Shown here piece by piece: positions 51,959 through 62,999 of a DNA stretch of 64,000 nt. This DNA is from Tubulanus polymorphus (Eukaryota > Nemertea > Palaeonemertea > Tubulaniformes > Tubulanidae), in contig NC_134029.1 in NCBI RefSeq assembly GCF_964204645.1, forward strand, positions 2,365,001 to 2,429,000, written 5' to 3'. Each line of letters begins with the position of its first letter. Within the stretch, counting starts at the first letter, position 1. The translations under genes were made by a program, and so were the position numbers. The notes under the pieces were generated by a model, which worked only from the letters and a program-made list of their open reading frames with translations, ran no database searches and had not been told where the DNA came from.

Positions 51959-54754
51959 ATGGAGCCTAGATTTGCATTTCGAATAAAGCGTTATCTGACA
52001 GTGATTTTAGCGTCGGTCGTGATCCTGAATACGATGATCGTCAGACCGGCGTCGAGTGAGAATCCCGATATTGTTTTTACTCAAACCGAGGAATCTCAAC
52101 CTGGCACGTACGTCGGCGAGGTGTTGGGTAAAAGTAATCTGAAGAACAAATACAGCAATCTAGAAATTCGTAAGTTACGATTCAATTTCATGAATCCGAG
52201 CGACCCGGGAGTGAATTTCTTCAGCATTAGTCCGATCCGCGGGGAAATCATCACTTCACAAGTCATTGATCGTGACACGCTTTGCGACGTCGTCAGTACT
52301 TGTTGTCCCGATACGGATGGCTGCTACATCACTCTAATCGTCGGTGTAAGTCCTCAGGAATATTTCGCTTTATTCAACGTCAGAATTGACATCATCGACG
52401 TTAACGATAATAAGCCCGTATTTCCGGAGAGCTCGATCACCGTCAAAATATCGGAGTCAGCCGCCGTCAATACGACACTGTTGATACCGATCGCCTCCGA
52501 TTTGGATTCGGGAAAGAACGGAATCCGCCGATACAGGATACAATCCCCGTCGAACACGTTCGGGATTAAAGAATACAAAACCGACTCCGAGATTAGCGAC
52601 GTGGCGCTGATCAATTTGAGGAAACTGGATCGAGAAACTCAGTCGTTGTACGGAGTGAAGGTATTCGCCGTTGACGGAGGGATTCCTCAACAAACTGGTA
52701 CACTAGCCGTTAACATCGAGGTCACCGATGCCAATGATAATCGTCCCGTATTTCGTAATTCCGGTTACACGGTATCGATTCGTGAGAACGTCGCCGTTAA
52801 TTCGACTATTTTACAAATACAGGCAGACGATCCGGACGCCGGCGTCAATGGTAAAATTCAATTCTCGATCAGTAGAAGAGCGTCGGCTAAAGTTAAAGAC
52901 ACGTTCAAAATAAACCCGCAAACTGGATGGATTAAAGTCATACAACCCCTGAATTATGAAGGCACGAAGGTCTACCACATCCCGGTGGAAGCTAAAGATA
53001 AGGGACCGGGCAGTTTACCATCTAGAACAACCGTAGCCGTTCATATTATAGATGTTAACGACAATAGTCCGACTATACACGTGAATATGCTTTCAAAATC
53101 GGGTAAAGCCGAAGTGAAAGAATCGGAGAAAGCTGGAGAAATCGTCGCTCATATTCTCATACAAGACATCGATACAGGACAGAACGGCAAGGTATCCTGT
53201 TCCGTGGATAACTCTTACTTCCTGCTGATCAGGGAGACTAATATCAGTAATCAGGATGTTTACAGATTGATTACAGCTGCACCGTTGAATCGGGAAACTA
53301 CTCCCGAATACCTGGTCACAATCGTGTGTCAGGATATGGGTGAACCAAAACTAGAAAGTCGCGAAACATTCGCCGTGCGTTTACTCGACATCAACGATAA
53401 CGCGCCGGTGTTTACGAGACGTACTTACACAGCGACCACGACTGAAAATAACAAACTAGGCGTGTTCCTGTTACAGGTGCAAGCTGATGACCAGGACGTC
53501 GGTCTGGGCGGCTCCGTCAGATACGAGGTTGCACCGGACGGCGCCGGTCTCGTCACCGTAAACCAAGAGGGTGAGATATACGCGTCGACGGTATTCGACC
53601 GCGAACAGTACGACGAGATTATATTCCACGTGCTCGCTATCGATAACGGGGAGGTCCCTCTCAGCGCTACTGCCACCGTCATGCTCAGAATAGTCGATAA
53701 GAACGACAACGCTCCCTATTTCCTAGACGACTATACCTTCAACGTATCTGAGAACGCTTCACCGCAAGTGATCATCGGTAAGGTGGAAGCGCGAGATCAC
53801 GATTTGGGAAAAAATCAAGAAGTCGATTTTAGGCTGATAAATAACGAGAAGTCTGACGACGATGCGTCCGAATATTTCGAGGTGACGCGGAAAGGAATCG
53901 TGATGACGCGAAAACGACTGGACCGCGAACACAAACCCGAATATCACCTGATAATACAAGCCGTAGATCGTGGGGATAAACCGCAAACATCCACCACTAC
54001 TGTTAAAGTTAAAATCAACGATAAGAACGATAACTCGCCGGTCATACTGTTCCCTAGTCTTACTAATAATACAGTTTATATCTCGTATTTAGAGCACATC
54101 GCGCAGGCGTTTACGCGTATCAAAGCTTTCGATTCCGACATGGGTCGAAACGCCGAACTTACATACTACATCCAACGCGGCAACCAGAAAAACTTTTTCG
54201 CGATCGATGAACACACAGGAGTCATCAGAGTCAATAAACAGATGACTATGAGCGACGCCGGCGATTACAAACTGAATATCGAAGTGAAAGATAGAGGGCA
54301 TCCGGTTAAATATGTCCACGCGACCTTGACAATCGTCATCGACGGAACCGGAAAACCGATAACTATTACCGGTGCTTACATCGAAAAACAACCGAACAAT
54401 AAAAACTTGATAATCGTTATTTGTCTGGCGTCGGTATCCGGAGTTCTGGCTATCGTACTTATCATAGCTATCGTTTGTATTCGTAAAAAAGACATTCAGA
54501 ATCACAACTATAACGTGAAAACCGAAACTCAACGCATTTTCAATAATAAACGAAACAGCCCGACTAACAGTCACAATTCCACCGAGGATCTGAAATCGCC
54601 GTCGCCACCGCCGAAAAAAGAAGTCAGTTTCTCCATCGAGAATGACGACTTTGTCGAAAATAACCACAGCACGTTTAAATCGCCCAGAATCCAACAAAAC
54701 TGGAATCCAAACATGTCCACCACCTACGAGGTAAGGACGTTTAGATATGTCTGA
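51959..54754 (+). CDS. Protocadherin, seven cadherin repeats, delta-1-like; large first coding exon
   Basis: A single open frame of 931 codons encodes a calcium-dependent homophilic cell-adhesion receptor of the plasma membrane. Residues 1-33 form a signal peptide (basic RIKR, then a hydrophobic stretch). Seven extracellular cadherin repeats follow, separated by linkers DVNDN (147-151), DANDN (257-261), DVNDN (365-369), DINDN (477-481), DKNDN (580-584) and DKNDN (688-692). Calcium-binding DRE is present in EC2 (LDRE), EC5 and EC6. EC4 has NRE, and EC3 and EC7 lack it. EC1 carries clustered cysteines (109, 115, 116, 122) after the IDRD motif, as in the protocadherin Cys loop. Residues about 816-842 are the membrane span, followed by RKK and an 89-residue tail with SPPPKK and KEVSF (887-891), which fits the PP1-docking RVxF pattern. 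The ATG has a strong context (AAAATGG). Codon 924 ends at a splice donor, so the last seven residues may be intron read-through. Orthology to vertebrate delta-1 members is an inference; membership of the family is certain. Confidence 0.97.
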   Translation: MEPRFAFRIKRYLTVILASVVILNTMIVRPASSENPDIVFTQTEESQPGTYVGEVLGKSNLKNKYSNLEIRKLRFNFMNPSDPGVNFFSISPIRGEIITSQVIDRDTLCDVVSTCCPDTDGCYITLIVGVSPQEYFALFNVRIDIIDVNDNKPVFPESSITVKISESAAVNTTLLIPIASDLDSGKNGIRRYRIQSPSNTFGIKEYKTDSEISDVALINLRKLDRETQSLYGVKVFAVDGGIPQQTGTLAVNIEVTDANDNRPVFRNSGYTVSIRENVAVNSTILQIQADDPDAGVNGKIQFSISRRASAKVKDTFKINPQTGWIKVIQPLNYEGTKVYHIPVEAKDKGPGSLPSRTTVAVHIIDVNDNSPTIHVNMLSKSGKAEVKESEKAGEIVAHILIQDIDTGQNGKVSCSVDNSYFLLIRETNISNQDVYRLITAAPLNRETTPEYLVTIVCQDMGEPKLESRETFAVRLLDINDNAPVFTRRTYTATTTENNKLGVFLLQVQADDQDVGLGGSVRYEVAPDGAGLVTVNQEGEIYASTVFDREQYDEIIFHVLAIDNGEVPLSATATVMLRIVDKNDNAPYFLDDYTFNVSENASPQVIIGKVEARDHDLGKNQEVDFRLINNEKSDDDASEYFEVTRKGIVMTRKRLDREHKPEYHLIIQAVDRGDKPQTSTTTVKVKINDKNDNSPVILFPSLTNNTVYISYLEHIAQAFTRIKAFDSDMGRNAELTYYIQRGNQKNFFAIDEHTGVIRVNKQMTMSDAGDYKLNIEVKDRGHPVKYVHATLTIVIDGTGKPITITGAYIEKQPNNKNLIIVICLASVSGVLAIVLIIAIVCIRKKDIQNHNYNVKTETQRIFNNKRNSPTNSHNSTEDLKSPSPPPKKEVSFSIENDDFVENNHSTFKSPRIQQNWNPNMSTTYEVRTFRYV
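54731..54736 (+). promoter_or_regulatory. Strong 5' splice site inside the protocadherin tail
   Basis: GAG|GTAAGG matches the donor consensus closely. The upstream exon to 54730 is exactly 924 codons, so the intron is phase 0. In many protocadherins one large exon carries ectodomain, membrane span and proximal tail and is spliced to short tail exons. Seven more codons and a TGA follow if the site is not used. Confidence 0.65.
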
Positions 54755-54827
54755 CAAGGTGACCACCTTCTTTTTTATGTTCATTATTCGTGTTGTTGTT
54801 ATTAGAATTTTTTATTCTTTTATGTTT

Positions 54828-54833
54828 AATAAA
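54828..54833 (+). terminator. Polyadenylation signal AATAAA for a short protocadherin transcript
   Basis: A canonical AATAAA lies 74 nt after the TGA at 54752-54754, within a T-rich segment. It would end an unspliced mRNA that retains the donor at 54731. Chance AATAAA is common in AT-rich DNA, so only the spacing supports it. Confidence 0.5.
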
Positions 54834-56248
54834 CTCCATTTTATCATCCACAACATGGACCTATTTTTGTTCCCTTCACGATTATTTTAAGACAGTTCTG
54901 TATCCACCATTACCGAGACAGTTATTAGATCCGTTATTGCCCTAACCCTAACCATATAATTAAGAGTCGAACTTCATTTTAATGCAAACCCAAACTGTGT
55001 CGTTTTAGGTCAATTTCGCTACAAACTACCCATTTCTGAAATACTTCTATAACTCGTAAAAAGAGATTAGCTTCTTAAGGATTACTAATTTCTTAAAGAT
55101 AAAAGACTTTATCCTTTAGGTCTCTCACAACAAACTAACAAGACATCTAAATCCAGGTACACAGTTCAAGGTTAAGTTTGACTCCTTCAAGTTAGAATCA
55201 GTTCATTTCCATAGTTTTAACTCTATGGGGACCGTGGAACCAGCTCCAGAACTGTGGAACTGAATCCTGTCTGTCCTCTATATATCTATAACTAGCCGAG
55301 CAAGACTAGCCAAGCAAGTTGAGATTTATCAGTCATTTTTTTTAAAGTTCTCTTTTAAAAGAAATGGCTTAAAAGACCCGGTTGATGTGTTTTTATTTCC
55401 TTGTTATTGTCGTCTCAAATGCGTCAGAAAGATAAGGAAATGTTTCCGCAGACAAGGAAAGAATATACGAGATATTTGTAATGCTTTTGAAGCGGTAAGG
55501 AATTCTAACATCTATGCCTTCGTAATGTTCATTAAAAAATAGAAATAAAACGACTCGACCTTTTTGATTAATGTCACCAATGTAGAAAATATTGAATGAA
55601 ACAAGAAATAATTAGTTTAAGCGACGCGAAGTGAATGCTTAAGAGTTTGTACCGCTTTAATGAACTCTCGGATCTATATCAGAAAATGTGGCAAATTTAT
55701 AGACTCTAAATTCGTATGTAAAACCACTACGACTGTTCGCTCGCACGATTTTGAAAATGTTTATTATGAATCATTCCGAGCCACTTAAAATAGCGTCGGT
55801 GTTTCATCATTTGGCGATCGCATCAATCATTTAACGCATGATCCGTACCAATCACAGCCCTGACACGGTTTACTCGTGTTGTCATCCATCTTCTTATTGT
55901 TTATCGAGCATTAAGCGCCGTGTAATGCGTCCTGTCTTCTTCTTCTAGCCCTCTCTCAACGAGAAAGCCCTCATTCGTCTCGTCGTGTTGGTCTCAGCTG
56001 CAATTTTAAAAATGAAATTTATCCTCACGTGAACCACACAACGGTGGTGACTGCGTTTGTCGGAGTTTGACGTCAATGCGCGAACAAAAAAAAAACTGAA
56101 ATCAGATTCTTTCCTCCTAGTTCATTTCACAATGCGCCAAACATATAAACCCCTTAAAGCCTTTTTAATCTTTCGCATTTCTAATTAGCAATGATGCCAG
56201 TACAAAAAACTTTTAATCATGAAACTAAATCCTGAATTTGACTCCAAT
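54834..56248. other. Downstream flank or intron of the protocadherin
   Basis: No coding exon recognised. Contains the shared word at 55190-55209, a GTGGAAC pair (about 55235-55262) and one TGACGTCA (56068-56075). Confidence 0.45.
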
Positions 56249-56435
56249 AATAAAGAAGTTTCCAGTTTCTAGGTTTAAAATGGTGTATAAATTGATTTCG
56301 TCGAGCAAGGGACTGCAGAACTATGTGATATTCAATCTAAACTTATGTTTTGAAAATGAGCGCAAATTATCGCAACAATGGGGACCTTGCGGGACCGCCA
56401 CAAAATGGCGCCTAGAAACTGGAAACTTCTTTATT
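56249..56435. mobile_element. MITE-like element with perfect 25-bp terminal inverted repeats
   Basis: The 25 bases at 56249-56273 are the exact reverse complement of 56411-56435 (shared core AAGAAGTTTCCAGTTTCTAG). The unit is 187 bp and non-coding. The innermost reading that leaves TA at both edges (AATA|AAGAAG ... CTTCTT|TATT) would fit a TA-duplicating Tc1/mariner-type transposon, but TA at the edge of an inverted repeat can be coincidental. No transposase is present. The 56238-56534 frame runs across it and is not a gene. Confidence 0.75.
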
Positions 56436-59400
56436 CAAACAGCTACTTCTCAATCCGTCAATGAAACAGCAGCAGCCGGCGTTTTTGCAGTTCCTGCTTT
56501 AAACGTCTGTGTAATGATTCAATGTCGTCTGTGACTGAGAGGAGACTGTGGCAGTCGAGTGAAATAGTGACATTTTGACAGCCTTTAATTTCAACCAGGT
56601 CGCGTTCAGTTTCTACATGAATAAACGCTTCTTATTTAGAGCACACGCAGCAGTCTCTCTGCCGAATGCTTTTCATCAAATCCGACGAAACAACGAACGG
56701 TGTATTTTATTTATTGCTTTTTGAAGTGAAATCGTGGATGGACTGCAGCGCGCGGACACCAGGTTTACACACTATGTCGAATACGATCATCCATCAAATT
56801 CAATTCATTAAGTACCTGCTCAACCAGGTAATGCAACATTCAAACAGAAAGATGCGATCAGCTGCATTTTGTAACCGATACGATAACTTTTGACAGCTAC
56901 AGTTGAAAACTTCGTCCGATATGAAATTTTCACACAACTATTATTTCGCAAATTCTCTGAATTCGATGTTTTCGATGAAAAGAGACTTCAATATCTCTAA
57001 TAATCTAGTATTTTACGCGTTTTGACGATCCACTCTATACAAATATAAATTAACCATTCTAACAGTTTCTTTCTGAGAGAACTGTTTTATGACCCATGGA
57101 GCTGGAATACCAACACAACAACTAAAATATAACTCAATTATTTCGATGGTTTTATGGAAAGATCTATTTTCCATACATGCACGGTTCTATGCGATTTTTT
57201 ATTAATCGCTACTGCAGCTTTTAGAAACAAAAAAATGCGCCGTCGTCGATAGAGAAATCTCTAGAGTGTATTTTTGCCTGACATCACGTTAGTTTTTCTG
57301 CAATGCTTCGTCCATCAACATCAGTTTCCCAAGTGTATTTTATATTTGACCAGCAATTACGAGCTATCTCCTCTGCGACGTGCGCATCGTGCGCTGGTGG
57401 TGAAGATGCACGGTAGTTTTACTAGGAGTTTGTTTGACAAGGTATTGCACTTTGTTCGTCTCTTCCGAGCACGAAAGTAATTGCTGAGCTGCGCGCGCTT
57501 ACCGACCGGTGGTGTACGCTAACTCACCAACTCGACGATTGACAGTCCAATGATGGATCCCGAATTACGAATGTCTAAAACCTGATCGCGAGATAATCAA
57601 ATTCTTTAGATAACTAAAAAGGTGACTTATGCATCGCCTGGTATGTTAATATCGTTGAGATGATTGATTCGGAAAGGTCTTCGGCCATTTGGTCCGTCAC
57701 ATCTAATCCTTGACTTTCCACGTATAGAAAATCGAAAAAATCAGCAAAAAGCGTCCGAGTGAGTAAATACGCATAATAGATATCAACTATTGCTATTAGC
57801 TAAATGGGGGGGGGGGGGGTGGGGTGATTTCCTCTGACCAGAAATGAAGAAGAGATCACGTTTTTTATCAATCATAGTTCGTGAATTCATTTCGGTATTG
57901 ATAAAAATCAGAAAATTGGCACGAAAATTCGTCATCATTTTTCGGTCTTCCACATATTGATAAAGTAGACTACTACCTGAAACAGCATTCGATGTGAACA
58001 CGCACGAAGTTCGGAGACCACGCCTAAAAAAGTATCTCAGGGGTTTTAAAAAGAATTGCGATCGCAGATCGGGTTCCTCGGATTACTGGTACCACGCACA
58101 GAAGACGTATAAATGTTTACGTGTATTTTTCAATGAAGGATGCCCGGCTCGTTCTAACGCAATGAGACTGTAGCTGTTGTGGTACATCGTTGAAGAACCG
58201 CGCACTGAAATTAGAATTCAACTTCATATCAAAAATGTGTTTTATCGTCGTATGGTGGACGTTATTTTGACACTGAGCTGCAGAGACGTCGAATGTACAC
58301 AGTCATTCTCCTTATATCCTTCTCTTTATCGTAAACCTAGCTCCAATTTCTTCTGCTAATTCCGTTCACACAAAAACACGCCATTCGTATAGAACGATTC
58401 TTCTCCTCATAAAATAATAACCACACCCTCCCCTGACTTCTTCATCTAAACCACTCCTGACTCCGTTTGATAGCGGTAGCGTTCGAGGCCCTCACGCTTT
58501 ATTTAACACATCTATACGCACAAGACTACAGATGACTGAGCCTCCCCGACGAACTTATTATTACAAGAGCATTCTATGAAAATAATTCCAAGAAATCTGG
58601 CTTTCGCTGGCCTCTAACATACAGTTTTGTGCTCTTTGATCAACAGTGGCTGGTATGAAAGTTGTATAAGTATGACAGCAATATATCGTGATGGCATTGC
58701 ATGCTGCCTGTGTGTGTGGCTTCTTGCTTATTAAAAAAGGGTCCCTCGAACCACGAAAGGTAGGGACTCTGTTTAAAAAAAAATCACCAGGTGGCAGTAT
58801 TTAGTCTGTATCGTCGTCAATTAGTGTTTTGTTTGCACCCCTGGTACACCTCCTAGTTACTATATGTGTTTAGTGCATGCCTCAGAGAGGAACCCGTTCA
58901 CTGTAAGCTTTAGAAAACATCCTGCAGTCACGTGAGGTATCTGTCACTTCTTACCTCGCCTTCGTCTAGTATTTGGCATTCACCGTATGGCAGGTTTAAT
59001 CATTCGCGCACTGGGCTCCCTGTTACGATAAGATATCAGAATGACCATCGGCTTGAATATAAAGTAGCTTCAACTGGCCATCTCGCCGTAATGATACATT
59101 CTCTCTGGGACCAATTTCCCACTCCCTTCCTCCTTATCACCAATTGATACGAACAGTCCACCGAGTTCGAGATGATAAAACCCATAATTGTCGCCCAAAC
59201 GTGTCAATTATGTTTCAACCACCGGTTCTGATTTACTCGCAACTCGAACGGCGCTAAATGTTTGCGATGTTTTGTATCTCAGCGACGATTGAAAAAATAG
59301 AGACCAATTTTCATATTAATCCAGGCTCGGAAATATCTCAAGGGATTCCTGGATAGTTGACCTATTTCCAGATCGAGGGTTAGTTCTTTGGTATTTGCCT

Positions 59401-61598
59401 TCGTGTTAGATGTCTCGATATCCTCGCTCGGATGGTTGCCAAAGTTTACGGAAGCAAAAACGTATTTTTGTGTTGGCGTGAGTTTTCAGTAGGACACAGT
59501 GAAACCCTGACAGGCGACGAGCACTGATTATTGTTGCAATGCCTGTCATAAAACTATTGGCCTTGAACGTACTTGAAGCTAAAACAAAAATAGCCATATT
59601 TATGATATTGAAAATATAGAGATAAAATATCTAAACGCTGATGATTATGGGGTTAAGAATATTTACTACTTTACCGCATCACATATCTGTTATAACCGGG
59701 GGTATATTTATTGTCGGTATGAGGATAGTTAACGCGTCATTTTCTGTGATTTTAACATCGTAAAACCGATGTTTAAACGGCTCCGTCGAGACAACTCGAG
59801 ACAACCCTTGTTCGTTCGCGTGCTTTTTTCTAGGATCAATGATAATCGAACTCCGGGCGGTGTAGATTTCAAAACAAACGTATGAAATCTCCTGTTGACA
59901 TTCTGACATTGACTGCCTGAACGACACTTAGAGTCAGATTTTCGGTTCAAACATGACCTTAATTCGGGATGTCATCGTCTCATAGTTTATCGAACGCCGT
60001 TTATTGAACGTAGGCCGAACCTTTTATCATTCGTGAATTAAGAGAATAGTTTCAATAACTTATTCGTCGATGGAACTTAAATATCTAAGAAAAAAGTGCT
60101 TTGGGCGTTGCCGCTTTTCTTGTTATGGTAACACATTGAACTATTTTCATAACTTTTCCCGTAGAAATGTTCGAAACAATAAAACTTGTATTCATACGAG
60201 TCTATACTATACGTGGTATCACGGTATCGAATTTTCCACTGTATTCTATTCTGTGTCCCTTCAGGCCGTTATTAAGTATAAAGTTTGTAAACTTTTGCAA
60301 GTTAAACCGATTGACTCGAGGCGATCAATTTACGCCATCGAACAAGGCAGCACTCATAGTTTATTGAACGCTATATAAATGTAAGTTCGGTTCGTCAGAA
60401 ATCGTTTTCGGCGCTTTGAAGAGTTGATTTAAGTGAATGGAAAATAACGCCCGTAAAGCATTAAAAACCTCCACTCAAAACACATTTGAAATATTCAATA
60501 GCAATAACAACATTTTGCATTTATTCGATCATAAAAGCGCATCTTTTGTGTTGTTTTGATAGTTTTTTTAAACAGTTTTAATAGTTTTCCCCCCGTAATT
60601 AAATAAATTTGATTGGCTGCTTTATTAAGGTTTAGCCCATGAACACGAATGATACTGGGAGATTGTAAAGACACTGAGAGATCCGAGATTATACCTAGCG
60701 TGATGCGTGAAGCTAATCAAATACAATCGTTACATCGTTCAAAAATACCTCCATAAAAAGCATAATTTTTAACCGATAAAGATTCTTTATGATTCTTTAC
60801 GCAGAAATATCCGTGTAACAACGACCCGAAGGTGAACTCTTTAAACGTATCATGTCTATAAACATAAAGCTCATTACTTCATATATCAGGACACATATGG
60901 CGTGGTGTTTAATGATGGGTGTGTATCGTGGACGTCTATTTCCTACTCGTTACGATATGAAACTGCTCTTATATATCAACTTCTTCATCTTCAAAATCAA
61001 TATTGATTCTCCTTGAAAAGAGCAATTATGAGAGAATTTGTGCGCTCTGATTATCGATAGCAGCGAATCAGAAATGTAATTTTCAAAGGGCGTTGTTTTT
61101 TTGTCAAACGAAGCCGCATTCAATTTCCAGTATATAGAATTGCTCTTATATTAATGAGGGAAACTGCGCATTCTACTGCTGCCTAACGGGGAAGAATGGC
61201 TAATTACGCGAATTCGACAATTAATCTGATGAACACAGATGGTTGGCCTTGCCGAACTCCCACTAGCCCCTAGCCTAGCGCAGATCTAAGTGAGAATTCA
61301 CCTATCAGAAATAATGGGCTTTAAGACTAAAACTTATAGGGTGGCTAATTTCATTTTGTTTTTTAGACAATACGTTTAACTGGAACCAAATGAGTCCAAT
61401 CTATGATGAATTGATTCAGGCCTCTGTATTTTAGTGCATGCTACTTTATGTTGTAAATGTAGTAATGTCATCTCTATTTGTACATGTACTGTATGTATCT
61501 ATTGTTCCGTTTCATTTTGTTGTTTTTCTTTTTTTCAAACACAAAAAAATGGATTTATATTGAACGACAATCATGGTGACATTTTCTCTCTTTCTCAG

Positions 61599-61623
61599 CC
61601 AGCTGGGAAGAAGAACAACGCCT
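61599..61623 (+). other. Candidate 25-nt microexon downstream of the protocadherin
   Basis: A strong acceptor (TTTCTCTCTTTCTCAG-like tract ending 61598) is followed by 25 nt and then a GTAAGT donor (61624-61629). Joined in phase 0 to the donor at 54730, it would add Pro-Ala-Gly-Lys-Lys-Asn-Asn-Ala and leave in phase 1. Strand, order and phase fit a tail exon about 6.9 kb away. No homology is known to me, so the assignment is speculative. Confidence 0.25.
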
Positions 61624-62969
61624 GTAAGTTGATATTTCATTTTATTCTCAGTAAAATCAGTAGTAAGAGTAGAAATAGCTTTTTTTCATTATTTTATTGC
61701 CCGTGCTTTTTGAACCTAGCTGGAAGGATACGTGTTCACAGACAATATCAGATATTATTTGAAATTCGACATTAATAGTTAATTTTGTGTGTGTGAACTT
61801 GTATCGTACTTTCCATCGAAACTGTCGATATTGTAGATAACAAAAATCGTATTTTTTGCCTGTAGGCCTGCACGGTGAAATAGAACTTCTATATTCATGA
61901 AATCATATCAGACGAAAGGCTGAAATCCCTTGCATGTTCTTAACAGACAGGATATACTGTCTCCAGGCCTGCATGCCCGCTTATTCTATGTAGTTCTATA
62001 AAACTGCTCTGAGCTTCTCTTTTTAAACGTTTTACTCTTCTCGAAAACATGCGCAGAAATACGTATAAAGCAGTTGAACATTTTTCTTTCAAAACGATTG
62101 CGACCTTTGAAGACTCGAATATAAAAAGCTACGCGTGATTCTGTTTATCATCTATCGAAGATAATGTGATATGTCTTAAAGCTTTCGTGCTTTCTGTATC
62201 GTAGTTTATGAAAAGATACCGAATGTCTGTCGCTTTTCGCTACCAAATTGCCGGTGGCGGTCGTGCTTTGAGTACCAGAATTCAGCAAATAGCAAGGGTC
62301 TATTTAAAGAATTTTCACAACAAAAGTCGATGCCTCAAAAAAAGTTTTAAGTCAACTTTCGTTCGCTCGACTTGCGTCGATATAATATACAAACACAAAC
62401 ACAAAGAAGGCGTAGAATGTTCTCTGGGAAGATATTCTTAATCTCATCCACGACAACATGGCGAATTAGAGCGGACGGCTCCGATAGTAGTAGCCGGAGA
62501 ACCATCGCTCCTGCGGGAGTCGTTCACATCTAAGAAAAGCGTACGGACAATCATACCCAGTTCCGGCTAGCAGTGACAAATCTTCTCATATCGAAAGCTG
62601 ATATCGGTTCATCCTAATTGAACATCCCAGAGACATGTTATAGACTAAGATAGATACATCCCATGGGTATTCGAGAAAACTGCTTATCACCCGAACGCTA
62701 CTACAAACAACTCACGACCCATCGATGAATGCATTTGTGTTTGACTTTCGGCTAACTGGACATCGCTTACATAGACCGTAATTGATCTAATAAATAACCA
62801 ATTGATTACACAGAACTGTCGTTCATTTCGTTACCCAATTTCCAGCAACGCGTTTCTATCGCTCCATGTGAGAAATGCGTTTTTTATGCTCGCTCAATTC
62901 GGTCGTTGTTAATTTCATTGTAGTGAATTCCTCCCTAATTTAGCGCCAGAAACTGATTTATTGTCGCGT

Positions 62970-62999
62970 TGCTGCTGCTGCTGCTGCGGCTGCTGCTGG
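62970..62999 (+). repeat. CTG trinucleotide repeat with CGG interruption
   Basis: CTGCTGCTGCTGCTG, CGG, then CTGCTGCTG. The Leu-rich frame at 62969-63160 results from it. Confidence 0.85.

Noticed and set aside
54089-54784. 231-codon open frame on the minus strand
   Set aside because: It is the antisense shadow of the protocadherin exon; codon structure and homology belong to the plus strand.
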